A DNA stretch of 64,000 nt from PLGF01 sp052139695 (GTDB lineage Bacteria; Verrucomicrobiota; Verrucomicrobiia; Limisphaerales; Palsa-1400): contig JBKQWF010000019.1 of the NCBI GenBank assembly GCA_052139695.1, positions 55,179 through 119,178 of the forward strand. The letters are read 5' to 3'. The notes under the pieces were generated by a model. The model did no database searches, was not told the origin of the DNA, and saw only the letters and a program-made list of their open reading frames with translations. Positions 1 to 8,883 of this stretch are shown here, in pieces. Numbering within the stretch: the stretch's first letter is position 1; each line of letters begins with the position of its first letter. A program made the translations under genes and the position numbers.

Positions 1-2
1 CG

Positions 3-2309
3 AATGACGTCCGGGTCTCCATCACCCGCAACTATGGTCTGACGGCGGCGGAGAAATCCAACGAACTCCTCTGGCATATGGGCATCGCGGTGGTCGGAGT
101 CTCCGTGCTGATTCTTTTGACCTTGGGTTGGCGCGAGTCAGGCATCGTCGCCATTGCCATCCCCACAACCTTGGCCCTGACGCTGCTGGTGTTTTATCTA
201 TATGGCTACACGCTCAACCGCATCACTCTGTTCGCCCTGATCTTCTCCATCGGCATCCTGGTGGACGACGCGATTGTCGTGGTCGAGAACATCGTCCGGC
301 ATTTTCACTTGCCGCAAAACAAAGGCAGGGACTGGTCCACTATCGCGGTCGAAGCGGTGAACGAAGTGGGCAACCCAACCATTCTCGCCACGTTTGCCGT
401 GATGGCGGCGGTGCTGCCAATGGCCTTTGTCGGCGGATTGATGGGTCCTTACATGCGCCCGATTCCCATTGGGTCGAGCGCGGCCATGTTCTTTTCCCTG
501 GCCATCGCGTTCATTGTAACGCCGTGGGCGAGCATTCGCATTCTCCGGTGGGGCCGCAAGTATTCGCAATTGACGGAGGGAACGGCTGAAGCAACCCAGA
601 CGAACCAACCGCACTTGCATTCTGCACATCCGGAGGACTTCTTCACCCTAGTTTACCGGCGCTTGATGAGCCCGCTGATCGCAAGTGTCAAGTGGCGCGT
701 CCTTTTCCTGGCAAGCATCACTGGGCTGCTCCTGGGCGCGATGGCCTTAGTGGGCCTTGGTTGGGTGAAGGTGAAGATGCTGCCATTCGACAACAAGAGC
801 GAGTCCCAGATTATCCTGAACATGCCGGAAGGCAGCGCCCTGGAAAGTACGGCGCAGTGCGCGCGGGAAATCGCCGCGGCGGTGCGGGTCGAGCCTGAAG
901 TGACGGACTATCAGATTTACACCGGCGTGGCATCTCCCTTCAATTTCAATGGCTTGGTGCGGCATTATTTCATGCGTCGTGGCGCCAATATCGCCGACCT
1001 GCAAATCAACCTGGTGTCAAAAAACGAGCGCAAAGCCCAGAGCCACGACATCGCCAAACGAATCCGTCCGCGGGTCGCGGCCATCGCCGCCAAGTACGGC
1101 GCGCGCGTCGCCGTGGCGGAGGTGCCGCCCGGCCCGCCCGTGCTGCAAACTCTCGTCGCCGAGATTTACGGGCCGACGGAAGAAAGCCGCCTGGCTCTGG
1201 CGAACAAGGTCATCGGCATTTTCAAGAGCACACCAGGCGTGGTGGATACGGACTGGTATATCGAGGCGGATCAACCAGAGGCGCGCTTTGTGGTGGATAA
1301 GGAAAAGGCAACATTGAACGGCCTCAGCGAGGAATCCATCGCCGAAACGCTGCGCATCGCGGTTGGCGGTCAAGCCGTGGACTTGCTCCATGTGCCGCAG
1401 GAAAAAGAAGACGTGGACATTGTGCTGCAACTTCCGCGGGAGAGCCGCACCACGACGGATGAATTGCTGGCCTTGCGAGTCCGTGCGGTTGACAACCCCG
1501 CCGCGCCCCTCGTGCCCTTGCGCGAACTGGTGAAGGTGCGGCAAACCACGGTGGACAAGAGCATCTATCACAAGAACCTAATGCCCGTGACTTATGTTAT
1601 CGGCGATGTGGCCGGAGTAGTCGAAAGCCCCGTCTATGCGATTTTGAACATGAACAAGGCTTTGAAAGCGCTCGACACGCGGGAGTTCGGAGGTTCGGGC
1701 GCGACGCTGAAAGTATTGAACGCCGTGCAACCGTTTACAGACGACCAACCCTCGATTAAATGGGACGGCGAATGGCACATTACGATTGAGGTTTTTCGTG
1801 ACCTTGGAAGCGCCTTCGCCGCCTGTTTGGTGCTCATCTTTATCTTGATGGTCGGTTGGTTTCGGTCCTTTCTCACGCCGCTCATTGTGATGGTGGCCAT
1901 TCCCTTCTCTTTGGTCGGCATCATGCCCGCGCACGGATTGCTTGGCGCGTTCTTCACCGCCACTTCGATGATCGGCTTCATGGCCGGGGCCGGCATCGTC
2001 GTGCGCAATTCCATCATCCTGGTGGATTTCATCGAGCAGCGGCTGGCGGAAGGAATGCCGCTGGCCGACGCCGTAGTGGATGCGGGAGCAGTTCGTTTCC
2101 GTCCCATGCTGCTAACCGCCTTGGCAGTCGTTGTAGGTGCCAGCGTCATTTTGGCGGACCCCATATTTCAGGGGCTTGCCATTTCCCTGATGGCGGGTGA
2201 GATCGCCTCGCTCCTCATCAGTCGGATGGCGGTGCCGGTGCTTTACTTTATGGCCTACAAGCGTAAGGCGGAAATAGGCGCGGTTTTGCAAGCGTCGCGA
2301 CTTCCTTGA
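3..2309 (+). CDS. RND efflux transporter permease, 5' end outside window
   Basis: This is the C-terminal 768 residues or so of a resistance-nodulation-division inner-membrane pump, normally about 1050 residues, which exports drugs, metals or solvents by proton antiport with a periplasmic adaptor and outer-membrane channel. The reading frame is open to the left edge, so the first ATG at 78 is internal. Visible signs are the helix with GILVDDAIVVVENIV in the first membrane half, a large periplasmic domain at about residues 240-590, and a second helix bundle ending near the C-terminus (GAGIVVRNSIILVDF). Family membership is firm; substrate is not. I cannot tell metal (HME) from drug (HAE) type because the N-terminal half is missing. 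Confidence 0.93.
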   Translation, partial: NDVRVSITRNYGLTAAEKSNELLWHMGIAVVGVSVLILLTLGWRESGIVAIAIPTTLALTLLVFYLYGYTLNRITLFALIFSIGILVDDAIVVVENIVRHFHLPQNKGRDWSTIAVEAVNEVGNPTILATFAVMAAVLPMAFVGGLMGPYMRPIPIGSSAAMFFSLAIAFIVTPWASIRILRWGRKYSQLTEGTAEATQTNQPHLHSAHPEDFFTLVYRRLMSPLIASVKWRVLFLASITGLLLGAMALVGLGWVKVKMLPFDNKSESQIILNMPEGSALESTAQCAREIAAAVRVEPEVTDYQIYTGVASPFNFNGLVRHYFMRRGANIADLQINLVSKNERKAQSHDIAKRIRPRVAAIAAKYGARVAVAEVPPGPPVLQTLVAEIYGPTEESRLALANKVIGIFKSTPGVVDTDWYIEADQPEARFVVDKEKATLNGLSEESIAETLRIAVGGQAVDLLHVPQEKEDVDIVLQLPRESRTTTDELLALRVRAVDNPAAPLVPLRELVKVRQTTVDKSIYHKNLMPVTYVIGDVAGVVESPVYAILNMNKALKALDTREFGGSGATLKVLNAVQPFTDDQPSIKWDGEWHITIEVFRDLGSAFAACLVLIFILMVGWFRSFLTPLIVMVAIPFSLVGIMPAHGLLGAFFTATSMIGFMAGAGIVVRNSIILVDFIEQRLAEGMPLADAVVDAGAVRFRPMLLTALAVVVGASVILADPIFQGLAISLMAGEIASLLISRMAVPVLYFMAYKRKAEIGAVLQASRLP

Positions 2310-2358
2310 ATTGTCCGGTCAATCAGCGCAGAATTCCCAGCGTCGGTTCGACTCCGTC

Positions 2359-3570
2359 ATGGAAAATCTTAAAATTGCTCGGTTGAGCCGCCGCGATTTC
2401 GTGCGCGCGGCCGGTGTTGTTGGCGCGTCGGTTCTAGCGTCTCCGTTCACGCCACCGGTCGCCGGCGAGTCTCCAGTCCCGGTTGAAAAACTCGTCAGGT
2501 TTCCCGAAAAACTGGAGCTAATACTGAGGACCGACCGTCCGCCGCAATTGGAGACTCCCTTGCGTTACTTTCGCGAGGATCTCACTCCCAACGAAGCCTT
2601 TTACGTCCGCTGGCATTTGGAGGGCATTCCAACCTCCGTCAACACGAGGGAATTTCGCCTGCAAATCTCCGGCCACGTCGAGAAACCGGTAGCGTTGTCG
2701 TTGGCCGATTTGCGGAGCCAGTTCGAGGCCGTGTCTCTGGTCGCCGTCAACCAATGCTCAGGCAATTCCAGGAGCTTCTTTGCGCCGCGCGTGCCGGGCG
2801 GCCAATGGAAAAATGGTGCGATGGGAAACGCCCGTTGGACAGGGGTGGCGTTGCGGGACTTGCTCGATCGCGCTGGTGTCAAAACGGGAGCCATCGAGGT
2901 CAGCTTCGGCGGGCTGGATCGCCCAGCGCTGTCCGCGACTCCGAAGTTTGTCAAAGCGCTGTCGATCGACCACGCCAAAGATGGCGAGGTCATGGTGGCG
3001 TACGAAATGAATGGGACCGAATTGCCGATACTGAACGGGTTTCCGCTTCGCCTGGTGGTGCCGGGGTGGTACGCAACCTATTGGGTCAAGGCGCTCAACG
3101 AAATCCAGGTGCTGCCCGAGAAGTTTCACGGTTTTTGGATGGAGAAAGCTTATCGTGTCCCCGCTTCCCCTGACGGCAATGAATCTTCCGGACATCTCTC
3201 TACGGAGACCACGCCGATCAGCCGGATGACCCTTCGTTCCCTTTTTGTTCGTCCGGAACCAGGGGAGCGATTGCCGGCCAAAGCGCCCTTTGACGTTCAG
3301 GGCATCGCCTTTGACAGCGGCAGCGGCATCCAGCGCGTCGAGGTGTCCGTGGATGGCGGCGCAAATTGGCAAATGGCTCAATTGGATCCTGATTTGGGGA
3401 AATACTCATGGCGGCGCTGGCGGCTCAATTGGGCGCCACCGGCAACCGGGAAGTATTCGTTGAAAGTGAGGGCTTTTAACAATGCCGCTCAGCAACAAAC
3501 CGGCAGCCTATGGAATCGTGGCGGTTACATGCGAAATGTCATTGAGCAAACCGAAGTGGAGGTCTTCTGA
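2359..3570 (+). CDS. Tat-exported sulfite-oxidase-like molybdopterin oxidoreductase (SorA-like)
   Basis: Probable periplasmic molybdoenzyme of the sulfite oxidase family, oxidising sulfite or a related substrate and passing electrons to a cytochrome c. The start at ATG 2359 places a twin-arginine signal (SRRDFVRAAG) at residues 9-18; an in-frame TTG at 2311 would put 16 residues before it. The molybdenum-ligand cysteine lies in NQCSGNSRS near residue 135, and a C-terminal immunoglobulin-like dimerisation domain with VEVSVDGGANW follows at about 330. The length of 403 residues fits SorA. It ends one base before a triheme cytochrome c gene, the arrangement of sorAB. Sulfite as substrate is inferred; YedY/MsrP-type and plant-like relatives are alternatives. 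Confidence 0.85.
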   Translation: MENLKIARLSRRDFVRAAGVVGASVLASPFTPPVAGESPVPVEKLVRFPEKLELILRTDRPPQLETPLRYFREDLTPNEAFYVRWHLEGIPTSVNTREFRLQISGHVEKPVALSLADLRSQFEAVSLVAVNQCSGNSRSFFAPRVPGGQWKNGAMGNARWTGVALRDLLDRAGVKTGAIEVSFGGLDRPALSATPKFVKALSIDHAKDGEVMVAYEMNGTELPILNGFPLRLVVPGWYATYWVKALNEIQVLPEKFHGFWMEKAYRVPASPDGNESSGHLSTETTPISRMTLRSLFVRPEPGERLPAKAPFDVQGIAFDSGSGIQRVEVSVDGGANWQMAQLDPDLGKYSWRRWRLNWAPPATGKYSLKVRAFNNAAQQQTGSLWNRGGYMRNVIEQTEVEVF

Positions 3571-3571
3571 T

Positions 3572-4621
3572 ATGGCCGCGTGGAAACTGCCATTCTCTTA
3601 TGCAGCGGTCGTTTGGTTTGCGGCTTCTGGTTTTGTCGCGTCCGCCGCAAACAACGCGCCCGACCCTGCCGCGAGTGCCGCGCCCGAAACCCGCTCCATT
3701 ACCTTGCCGCATTTTGAGCCGGATTTGCCCAGCGCCCCCGGGCGCGACGAGTTTATGATGGTTTGCGCGAGTTGCCATTCTCCGCGGTACGTCACGATGC
3801 AACCGCCTTTTTCGGAAGGCAAATGGACCGAGGAGGTGGACAAGATGTCCAAGAACTACGGAGCGCAAATGGACGCGGACCAGCGCCAGGCGATCGTGGG
3901 ATACCTGGTTGCCATCAACAGCCCAACAACGGTCGCCGCATCACCCGCCGATGACGACGAAGACGGTTCGTCCACAAAACCCAAACTGGCGCGCTACGTC
4001 GAAACGGCTCCGCGTCTAAGGTTTCCCGCTGACCCGGTCGAGGCGCGGGAAGAAGTAAAACACGGTGCTGATTTATTCGCGCAAGATTGCGCCGGGTGCC
4101 ACGGGGCTGCTGGTCGCGGCGACGGATTTATCAGCCCGGTCCTGTTCCGTAAAGCCGAAAACCTGGCCGCCTCGCGGTACTCCGAAAAACTCGTCAGCCG
4201 GATTCTCTGGAATGGAAAGCGCGGGACCTCCATGCCGTCGTGGCGCGGTTTGCCCGCAACGGACTTGGCGGCAGTGGTGAAGTTCGTCGAAACGTTGCAC
4301 CCCCGCAACGAGCCTGACCATATCCCCGCCGAGACCATCCAACACGGCAAACAACTGTTCCTGCACAATTGCGCCCCATGTCATGGCGAGGCTGCGGATG
4401 GCAACGGCGTGAACGCGGCGATGCTCCTTCCGCCGCCCGCCAATTTCAAACTGAAGCAGCCTGACTTGAATTACATTTTGCTGGTCTTGCAGGATGGGGT
4501 TCCCGGCACGCCCATGCCATCCTGGCGCGACCAACTTTCCAAGGCAGACCGGCAAAAAGTCGCAGCCTATGTCCGCTCGCTTTTCAATGACGGCGAGGAC
4601 GTTGGTGCTGGTGCAAAGTAG
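3572..4621 (+). CDS. Periplasmic triheme cytochrome c, likely electron acceptor of the upstream molybdoenzyme
   Basis: A 349-residue protein with a Sec signal peptide and three CxxCH haem c sites: CASCH at 65, CAGCH at 173 and CAPCH at 267. The second and third lie in similar class I cytochrome c domains, each with a downstream GT(S/P)MPSW that can supply the methionine ligand. The start ATG at 3572 follows the upstream stop by one base, so the two genes are almost certainly co-transcribed. It most likely takes electrons from the sulfite-oxidase-like enzyme and hands them to the respiratory chain. The usual SorB partner has one haem, so three is unusual. The first domain is divergent. Confidence 0.88.
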   Translation: MAAWKLPFSYAAVVWFAASGFVASAANNAPDPAASAAPETRSITLPHFEPDLPSAPGRDEFMMVCASCHSPRYVTMQPPFSEGKWTEEVDKMSKNYGAQMDADQRQAIVGYLVAINSPTTVAASPADDDEDGSSTKPKLARYVETAPRLRFPADPVEAREEVKHGADLFAQDCAGCHGAAGRGDGFISPVLFRKAENLAASRYSEKLVSRILWNGKRGTSMPSWRGLPATDLAAVVKFVETLHPRNEPDHIPAETIQHGKQLFLHNCAPCHGEAADGNGVNAAMLLPPPANFKLKQPDLNYILLVLQDGVPGTPMPSWRDQLSKADRQKVAAYVRSLFNDGEDVGAGAK

Positions 4622-4710
4622 CGGCTGCGAGGTTCAAAAACCATCATCACCTGTAAGTCGCACGGCACCGCAAGGTTGAGGGGCCTGAGCCTTCCGAAAC
4701 AGCGGGCTTT

Positions 4711-5547
4711 TTAATCCACTCCCGTATAACCAGGGGTGCGCTGCGCCAGCCAAGTGTAATCAATGGGGCCGGCTTGAGCGTCGCCCACGCTTTGGTAGGT
4801 GACGGGCCTGATCCAATTCTTGTCATTGGCCCATTTATGAATTTCCGAATGCCCATCGGCAAAGCTGAACCCGCAACCCTTGTTGTGGGTGCTGGCCGGC
4901 ACATCATTGAAGCTTCCAGCGGTGCTCTTATACTTCGCATCGATGTAAAGCATGGCGTCGTTGATGCTATCCGGATGCTCGTCCACCAGAACCCACGTCA
5001 TGCTCGGCGCGGGGTTGGCCAAATCGGTCATTTTTTTCAATGCGATGGTGTAGCCCAAGCCCGACCATTTTTCCCCCTGGCCCAACCAAGCGTCCATGGA
5101 AACACTGCGGACCCTCTCGGGAAAATGCGCCCTGACTTGGTCAGACGCCAGGAAGGTATCGGCCGGACACTTGTAGAGCTGCCATCCGTTGGCGTAATAG
5201 GGGGCCAACAGGGCGTATTTCGGGTTGCCCAGCAGCATGTAATTGGTGTTGTCGGTCGTCACGGACCAGTCCATTTGCCCGACGCACCAACACGTTCCCG
5301 GGGTATTGGCGTCGTTGTCGTTATTATCGTTGAGAACGAGGCAGTCTCTGAAGTCATGAGAGTAACTGATCCAAGCCATGGTCAACTGGTGGGTGTTGTT
5401 CATGCACAGGATTCCTTGGGATTGGGTTTTGGCCCGGGACAACGCGGGCAACAGCATGGAGGCCAAAATGGCGATGATGGCGATGACGACCAACAACTCG
5501 ATCAGAGTAAAACCGCCATCGGTACGCGAGCGTCTGTTAATTGTCAT
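4711..5547 (-). CDS. Prepilin-like secreted protein with H-X9-DG-type C-terminus
   Basis: A 278-residue protein starting with a type IV prepilin/pseudopilin leader: GGFTLIELLVVIAIIAILAS at about residues 11-30, with the glycine-phenylalanine processing site and the +5 glutamate. The remainder resembles the large verrucomicrobial and planctomycetal family of solitary prepilin-like proteins, ending with FADGHSEIHKW, the family's typical tail. Such proteins are presumed to be cleaved by a prepilin peptidase and assembled or anchored at the envelope; function is unknown. It stands alone, with no pilus or type II secretion gene next to it. A second member lies at 27348. Confidence 0.85.
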   Translation of the reverse strand: MTINRRSRTDGGFTLIELLVVIAIIAILASMLLPALSRAKTQSQGILCMNNTHQLTMAWISYSHDFRDCLVLNDNNDNDANTPGTCWCVGQMDWSVTTDNTNYMLLGNPKYALLAPYYANGWQLYKCPADTFLASDQVRAHFPERVRSVSMDAWLGQGEKWSGLGYTIALKKMTDLANPAPSMTWVLVDEHPDSINDAMLYIDAKYKSTAGSFNDVPASTHNKGCGFSFADGHSEIHKWANDKNWIRPVTYQSVGDAQAGPIDYTWLAQRTPGYTGVD

Positions 5548-5631
5548 AAAAGTGCTTCACGATTGACCGTCGTTATTAGTGATTTTTTGGGCTACTGCCG
5601 CAGACAATACAAGATCGGAGGCTGTCAGGCA

Positions 5632-5664
5632 AGTCAAAAAGATGCAGGACAGTCAAAAAGATGC
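5632..5664. repeat. Pair of 14-bp direct repeats
   Basis: AGTCAAAAAGATGC occurs at 5632-5645 and again at 5651-5664, with a 19-bp period. The pair lies in the gap between the divergent prepilin-like gene and the DUF1080 lipoprotein gene, so it could be a regulator-binding site. That role is only inferred from position and spacing. Confidence 0.5.
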
Positions 5665-5744
5665 GCGGCAACACCCTGGGTTCCTACTGATCGAAGCTTT
5701 TGCGCTTTTAACAGACACCCTCGCGGTCTAAGCTGCGAACCAAG

Positions 5745-6491
5745 ATGCACGGACGAACCGATTTAGTAGATTGGAGACAGAAGATTGAGCGCCTTGTTTG
5801 CGTGGCGCTTCTGCTCCTTGCCGGCTGCGCCAGCCACCATAGGCATGATCCTCCGCCACCCCCGCCCCCGCCACCGCCTCCGCCCCCGCCGGTAGCCATC
5901 GCCTTCGCGCCTCGCGCCAACCACTGGACGACGCAATGGAGGCCTCTATTTGACGGGAAGACCTTGAATAATTGGGCGGCGACGGATTTCGGCGGGCATG
6001 GCGAGGTAACGGTCCAGGATGGCGAAATCAAAATGGCGATGGGGGCTGAACTGACGGGCGTCAACTGGACCAATGGCCCGCTGCCAAAGATCGATTACGA
6101 GATTTCTCTGGATGCCATCAAGCTGGAGGGGAGCGATTTTTTTTGCGGGCTGACTTTTCCCGTGGCTGATTCCTCTTGCAGCCTGATCCTGGGCGGCTGG
6201 GGCGGCGGTCTGGTGGGGCTTTCCAGCCTCGATGGCCAGGATGCCTCGGAAAACGAAACCACTCGCAGCATGTTTTTCCCCAATGACCATTGGTATCACA
6301 TTCTTGTGCGCGTGACGGCGGCCAAAATTGAGGCCTGGCTGGATGACAAAAGGATCATCGACGCGTCCATCGCGGGGCGAAAAGTTTCCTTGCGGCCAGG
6401 GTCAATTTATCTTTCGGAACCTCTGGGCGTCGCCACCTATGCCACGACGGGAGCGGCGAAAAACATTCAATTGCGCCTGATTGAACACTGA
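5745..6491 (+). CDS. DUF1080 (3-keto-disaccharide hydrolase-like) lipoprotein with polyproline linker
   Basis: A 248-residue protein with a lipoprotein signal ending in LLLLAGCAS (cysteine near residue 28), followed by an uninterrupted run of 14 prolines at about 36-49 that would tether the domain away from the membrane. The domain has the DUF1080 opening LFDGKTLNNW and the jelly-roll strand pattern of that family (concanavalin-like lectin/glucanase fold). Characterised DUF1080 proteins hydrolyse 3-keto-glycosides or related sugar bonds; activity here is inferred. The gene overlaps the trmB start by 11 bases. Translation of the proline run would be expected to depend on EF-P. Confidence 0.75.
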   Translation: MHGRTDLVDWRQKIERLVCVALLLLAGCASHHRHDPPPPPPPPPPPPPPVAIAFAPRANHWTTQWRPLFDGKTLNNWAATDFGGHGEVTVQDGEIKMAMGAELTGVNWTNGPLPKIDYEISLDAIKLEGSDFFCGLTFPVADSSCSLILGGWGGGLVGLSSLDGQDASENETTRSMFFPNDHWYHILVRVTAAKIEAWLDDKRIIDASIAGRKVSLRPGSIYLSEPLGVATYATTGAAKNIQLRLIEH

Positions 6492-7098
6492 GATTTCCGC
6501 GCCGGCCGTTTCGTCTCTCGTTTATCCGCTGGCGTCCATTGTCGAGCGGCTCGACTTGGCGCGTTTGTTCGCAAACCAGCAATTGCTGGAAGTGGAACTG
6601 GGCAGCGGCGACGGTTCATTTTTGGCGCAATATGCCGCCCTTCACCCGGAGCGCAATTTTATCGGTGTCGAGCGGCTGCTGGGACGGTTGCGCAAATTGG
6701 ATCGAAAAGGCCAGCGGCTGAATTTGGCGAACTTGCGGTTGCTGCGAATTGAAGCCTCCTATTTTTTGGATTGGTTGCTGCCGCCACGGTCGATTCACGC
6801 GCTGCACGTTTATTTTCCCGACCCATGGCCCAAGCGCAAACATCAAAGGCACCGGCTGATCAATGAGCGTTTTCCCAAGCTGGCCGGCCAGGCTCTGGCG
6901 GCGGGTGGCGCGGTTTATTTGCGCACGGATGACGCGGATTATTTTTCGCGGATGACAAAGGCGTTTGCCGCCTGTCCATCCTTTAAAGAAGTCCCGACGC
7001 CCGAAGCTCTCGCGGCGGTGATGACTGATTTTGAGCGCGGTTTCCTCCGGCGCGGTGTTCCAACCTTGCGTGCGGCTTACCAGTTTAACGGTCCTTGA
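6481..7098 (+). CDS. trmB: tRNA (guanine-N7)-methyltransferase
   Basis: This enzyme transfers a methyl group from S-adenosylmethionine to N7 of G46 in the variable loop of tRNAs. The 205-residue protein shows the SAM-binding VELGSGDGSF at about 39-48, the family signature HVYFPDPWPKRKHQRHR at about 103-119, and LRTDDADYF at about 148. The proposed start is TTG at 6481, which overlaps the preceding gene by 11 bases; no ATG lies before the conserved region, so a non-ATG start is required. The gene is convergent with the next, leaving only three bases between stops. Confidence 0.93.
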   Translation: MNTEISAPAVSSLVYPLASIVERLDLARLFANQQLLEVELGSGDGSFLAQYAALHPERNFIGVERLLGRLRKLDRKGQRLNLANLRLLRIEASYFLDWLLPPRSIHALHVYFPDPWPKRKHQRHRLINERFPKLAGQALAAGGAVYLRTDDADYFSRMTKAFAACPSFKEVPTPEALAAVMTDFERGFLRRGVPTLRAAYQFNGP

Positions 7099-7101
7099 GC
7101 C

Positions 7102-7533
7102 TTAGACATCAATAACGGGTCCGCCGTCATCGCTCGGCGGCGGTGGCCTTGGCCGGCCGCGATGAAGCTCAACTCGCGGGCCTCCGCCTTTGGTCAGAGT
7201 GTTGAGCAGCATGGAAACGATGCTGATGATGAGCGATCCCCAGAAAGCCGCCCAAAAGGAATCGACGTGAAAATCACGGAGAATGTGCCCCACCCAGTAG
7301 AGCAGCAAGGCGTTAATTACGAGGATGAAAAGGCCGAGCGTAAAAACCAGCAGTGGCAGCGATAGAACCAGCATGATTGGGCGAACAAAGGCATTGAGCA
7401 AGCCGAGCAAAAGCGTCGCAATGAGCAAACCTCCGGTTGTGTAATGTATGCCGCGGACAATACTTGCAGCCAGCATGACTGCCACCATGGTAATCAGCCA
7501 GCGCTTCAGGAAGGAAATCAAGTTTTGGGACAT
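7102..7533 (-). CDS. Phage holin family 4-helix membrane protein
   Basis: A 143-residue inner-membrane protein of the Phage_holin_4_2 family (PF04020 type), common in bacterial chromosomes and not evidence of a prophage. Four hydrophobic segments are visible at about residues 10-30, 33-55, 60-82 and 90-112, followed by a polar tail rich in proline and aspartate. There are no phage genes nearby. Its function in cells is not established. The gene is convergent with trmB, with three bases between the stops. Confidence 0.8.
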   Translation of the reverse strand: MSQNLISFLKRWLITMVAVMLAASIVRGIHYTTGGLLIATLLLGLLNAFVRPIMLVLSLPLLVFTLGLFILVINALLLYWVGHILRDFHVDSFWAAFWGSLIISIVSMLLNTLTKGGGPRVELHRGRPRPPPPSDDGGPVIDV

Positions 7534-7667
7534 ATCCTTAACGCACAGTCATCGGCCCTGATTGGAGAGCCTCAATAGCATCCCGCACGCCGGGGCCAAA
7601 GACAAGGCGGTTTTTCGGTTTTTCGAGTGCTGTCAGGCGCTGTGTCAAGAGCATCGCTGCTAGAATA

Positions 7668-7734
7668 GCCACAGATATGCACAGATTTTCACAGATATAC
7701 TCTTGATCTGTGCGCTTCTGTGCTGGTCTGTGGC
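7668..7734. repeat. Interrupted palindrome built from CACAGAT/ATCTGTG units
   Basis: The segment reads GCCACAGAT then further CACAGAT units, a short AT-rich centre, then GATCTGTG and TCTGTGGC, so the two ends are complementary and the unit ACAGA recurs. Related CACAGAT-rich palindromes are, from memory, widespread in Verrucomicrobiota and other soil bacteria. The rightward part runs into the 3' end of the agmatine deiminase gene. Confidence 0.65.
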
Positions 7735-8816
7735 GGAAGCTCCGCCGGTTCTTGCTGGGTGATGCAATGGAAAGAACCAAGGCCCCAGATCAACTCGGTG
7801 GAATCAATGCCTGCCACTTCGCGCTGGGGAAATTCACGCCGCAAAATCTCCAACGCGACGCGGTCGTTTTTATGACGATAGGTCGGGACCAGGACCAAGC
7901 CGTTGGCGATGTAGAAGTTGGCATAGGTGGCTGGGAGGCGCTGTCCTTGATGTTCAACCAGGCCGGGCATGGGCAATTCGACAATGCGGAAAGGCTGGGC
8001 ATTTGCATCGCGGAAGGCGCGGAGTTTTTGCAGGTTTTCCTGGAGAATGGGATAGTTTTCGTCGGCGGGATCTTCTTCAACCGTTGTGACGATGGTTGAA
8101 GGGTTGACGAAACGGGCGAGGTCATCGATATGTCCGTCGGTGTCGTCCCCGATAATGCCGTCGCCCAGCCATAAAACCTGGTGAGCGCCGAGATAGTCCA
8201 TGAGGTTTTGCTCAATTTGCGCTTTGTCCAGGTTCGGATTTCGGTTGCGATTGAGCAGGCAGGAAGTCGTCGTCAGGACGGTGCCGCGGCCGTTGACCTC
8301 GATGGAGCCGCCTTCCAGAATCATGCTGGGCGAGAAAAGGGGCAATTGGCGAAGCCGGGCGACGTGTTGTGGAATGGCGTCGTCGAGATCGTAAGGGGGA
8401 TATTTTCCGCCCCAGGCATTATAGGCCCAATCAACGATCGCGCGGTCGCGACGCGGGGGGCTGTCGCGCACCAAAAAAACGGGGCCATGATCGCGGCACC
8501 ACGGCTCGTAGGAAGGGAAAGGGTGGAAGTGGACCCGTTCCAGAGGGACAGCCTGGGCACGCAAGAGGCGGCGCGCTGTTTCTTCCACGTCGTCGTCCCA
8601 GACATTGATATTCACGTCCTCCACTTTGACCAAATGCCGGATCACGTCCGCATAGACGGGTGGGACGGGATCATATTTGCCGGGGAAACTGATGCCGTCC
8701 GGCCGTGGCCAAGTCAGCCAGGTGGCGGCGTGAGGTTCCCACTCCGCCGGCATCCGGTAGCCGAGGGCCCTGGGGGATGCCGGTTCCGTGCCGGAAGTCG
8801 AGCGCGTAGAACACAC
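7689..8816 (-). CDS. aguA: Agmatine deiminase family protein
   Basis: This enzyme of the guanidino-modifying superfamily hydrolyses agmatine to N-carbamoylputrescine and ammonia, a step in making putrescine from arginine. Visible motifs are MPAEWEPHAATWLTWP near the start, EPWCRDHGPVF, LEGGSIEVNGRG, GDDTDGHIDD and the catalytic cysteine in GLGSFHC at about residue 351. I chose GTG 8816, which gives the ALGYRMPAEWEP lead usual in the family; ATG 8753 is the conservative alternative and ATG 8900 would overlap the divergent lnt gene. The last 13 or so codons come from the CACAGAT palindrome and look like a repeat-derived tail after the conserved end QQEPA. Confidence 0.9.
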   Translation of the reverse strand: MCSTRSTSGTEPASPRALGYRMPAEWEPHAATWLTWPRPDGISFPGKYDPVPPVYADVIRHLVKVEDVNINVWDDDVEETARRLLRAQAVPLERVHFHPFPSYEPWCRDHGPVFLVRDSPPRRDRAIVDWAYNAWGGKYPPYDLDDAIPQHVARLRQLPLFSPSMILEGGSIEVNGRGTVLTTTSCLLNRNRNPNLDKAQIEQNLMDYLGAHQVLWLGDGIIGDDTDGHIDDLARFVNPSTIVTTVEEDPADENYPILQENLQKLRAFRDANAQPFRIVELPMPGLVEHQGQRLPATYANFYIANGLVLVPTYRHKNDRVALEILRREFPQREVAGIDSTELIWGLGSFHCITQQEPAELPPQTSTEAHRSRVYL

Positions 8817-8883
8817 GGGCAGTTTTATCCCACTGAATATAGAACGCTGGCAAACTAAATCGCTTTGGCCCACCCTGTTGAGA

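Noticed and set aside
7102..7533. Holin-family gene as a sign of a prophage
   Set aside because: This family is common in chromosomes and no phage gene is nearby.
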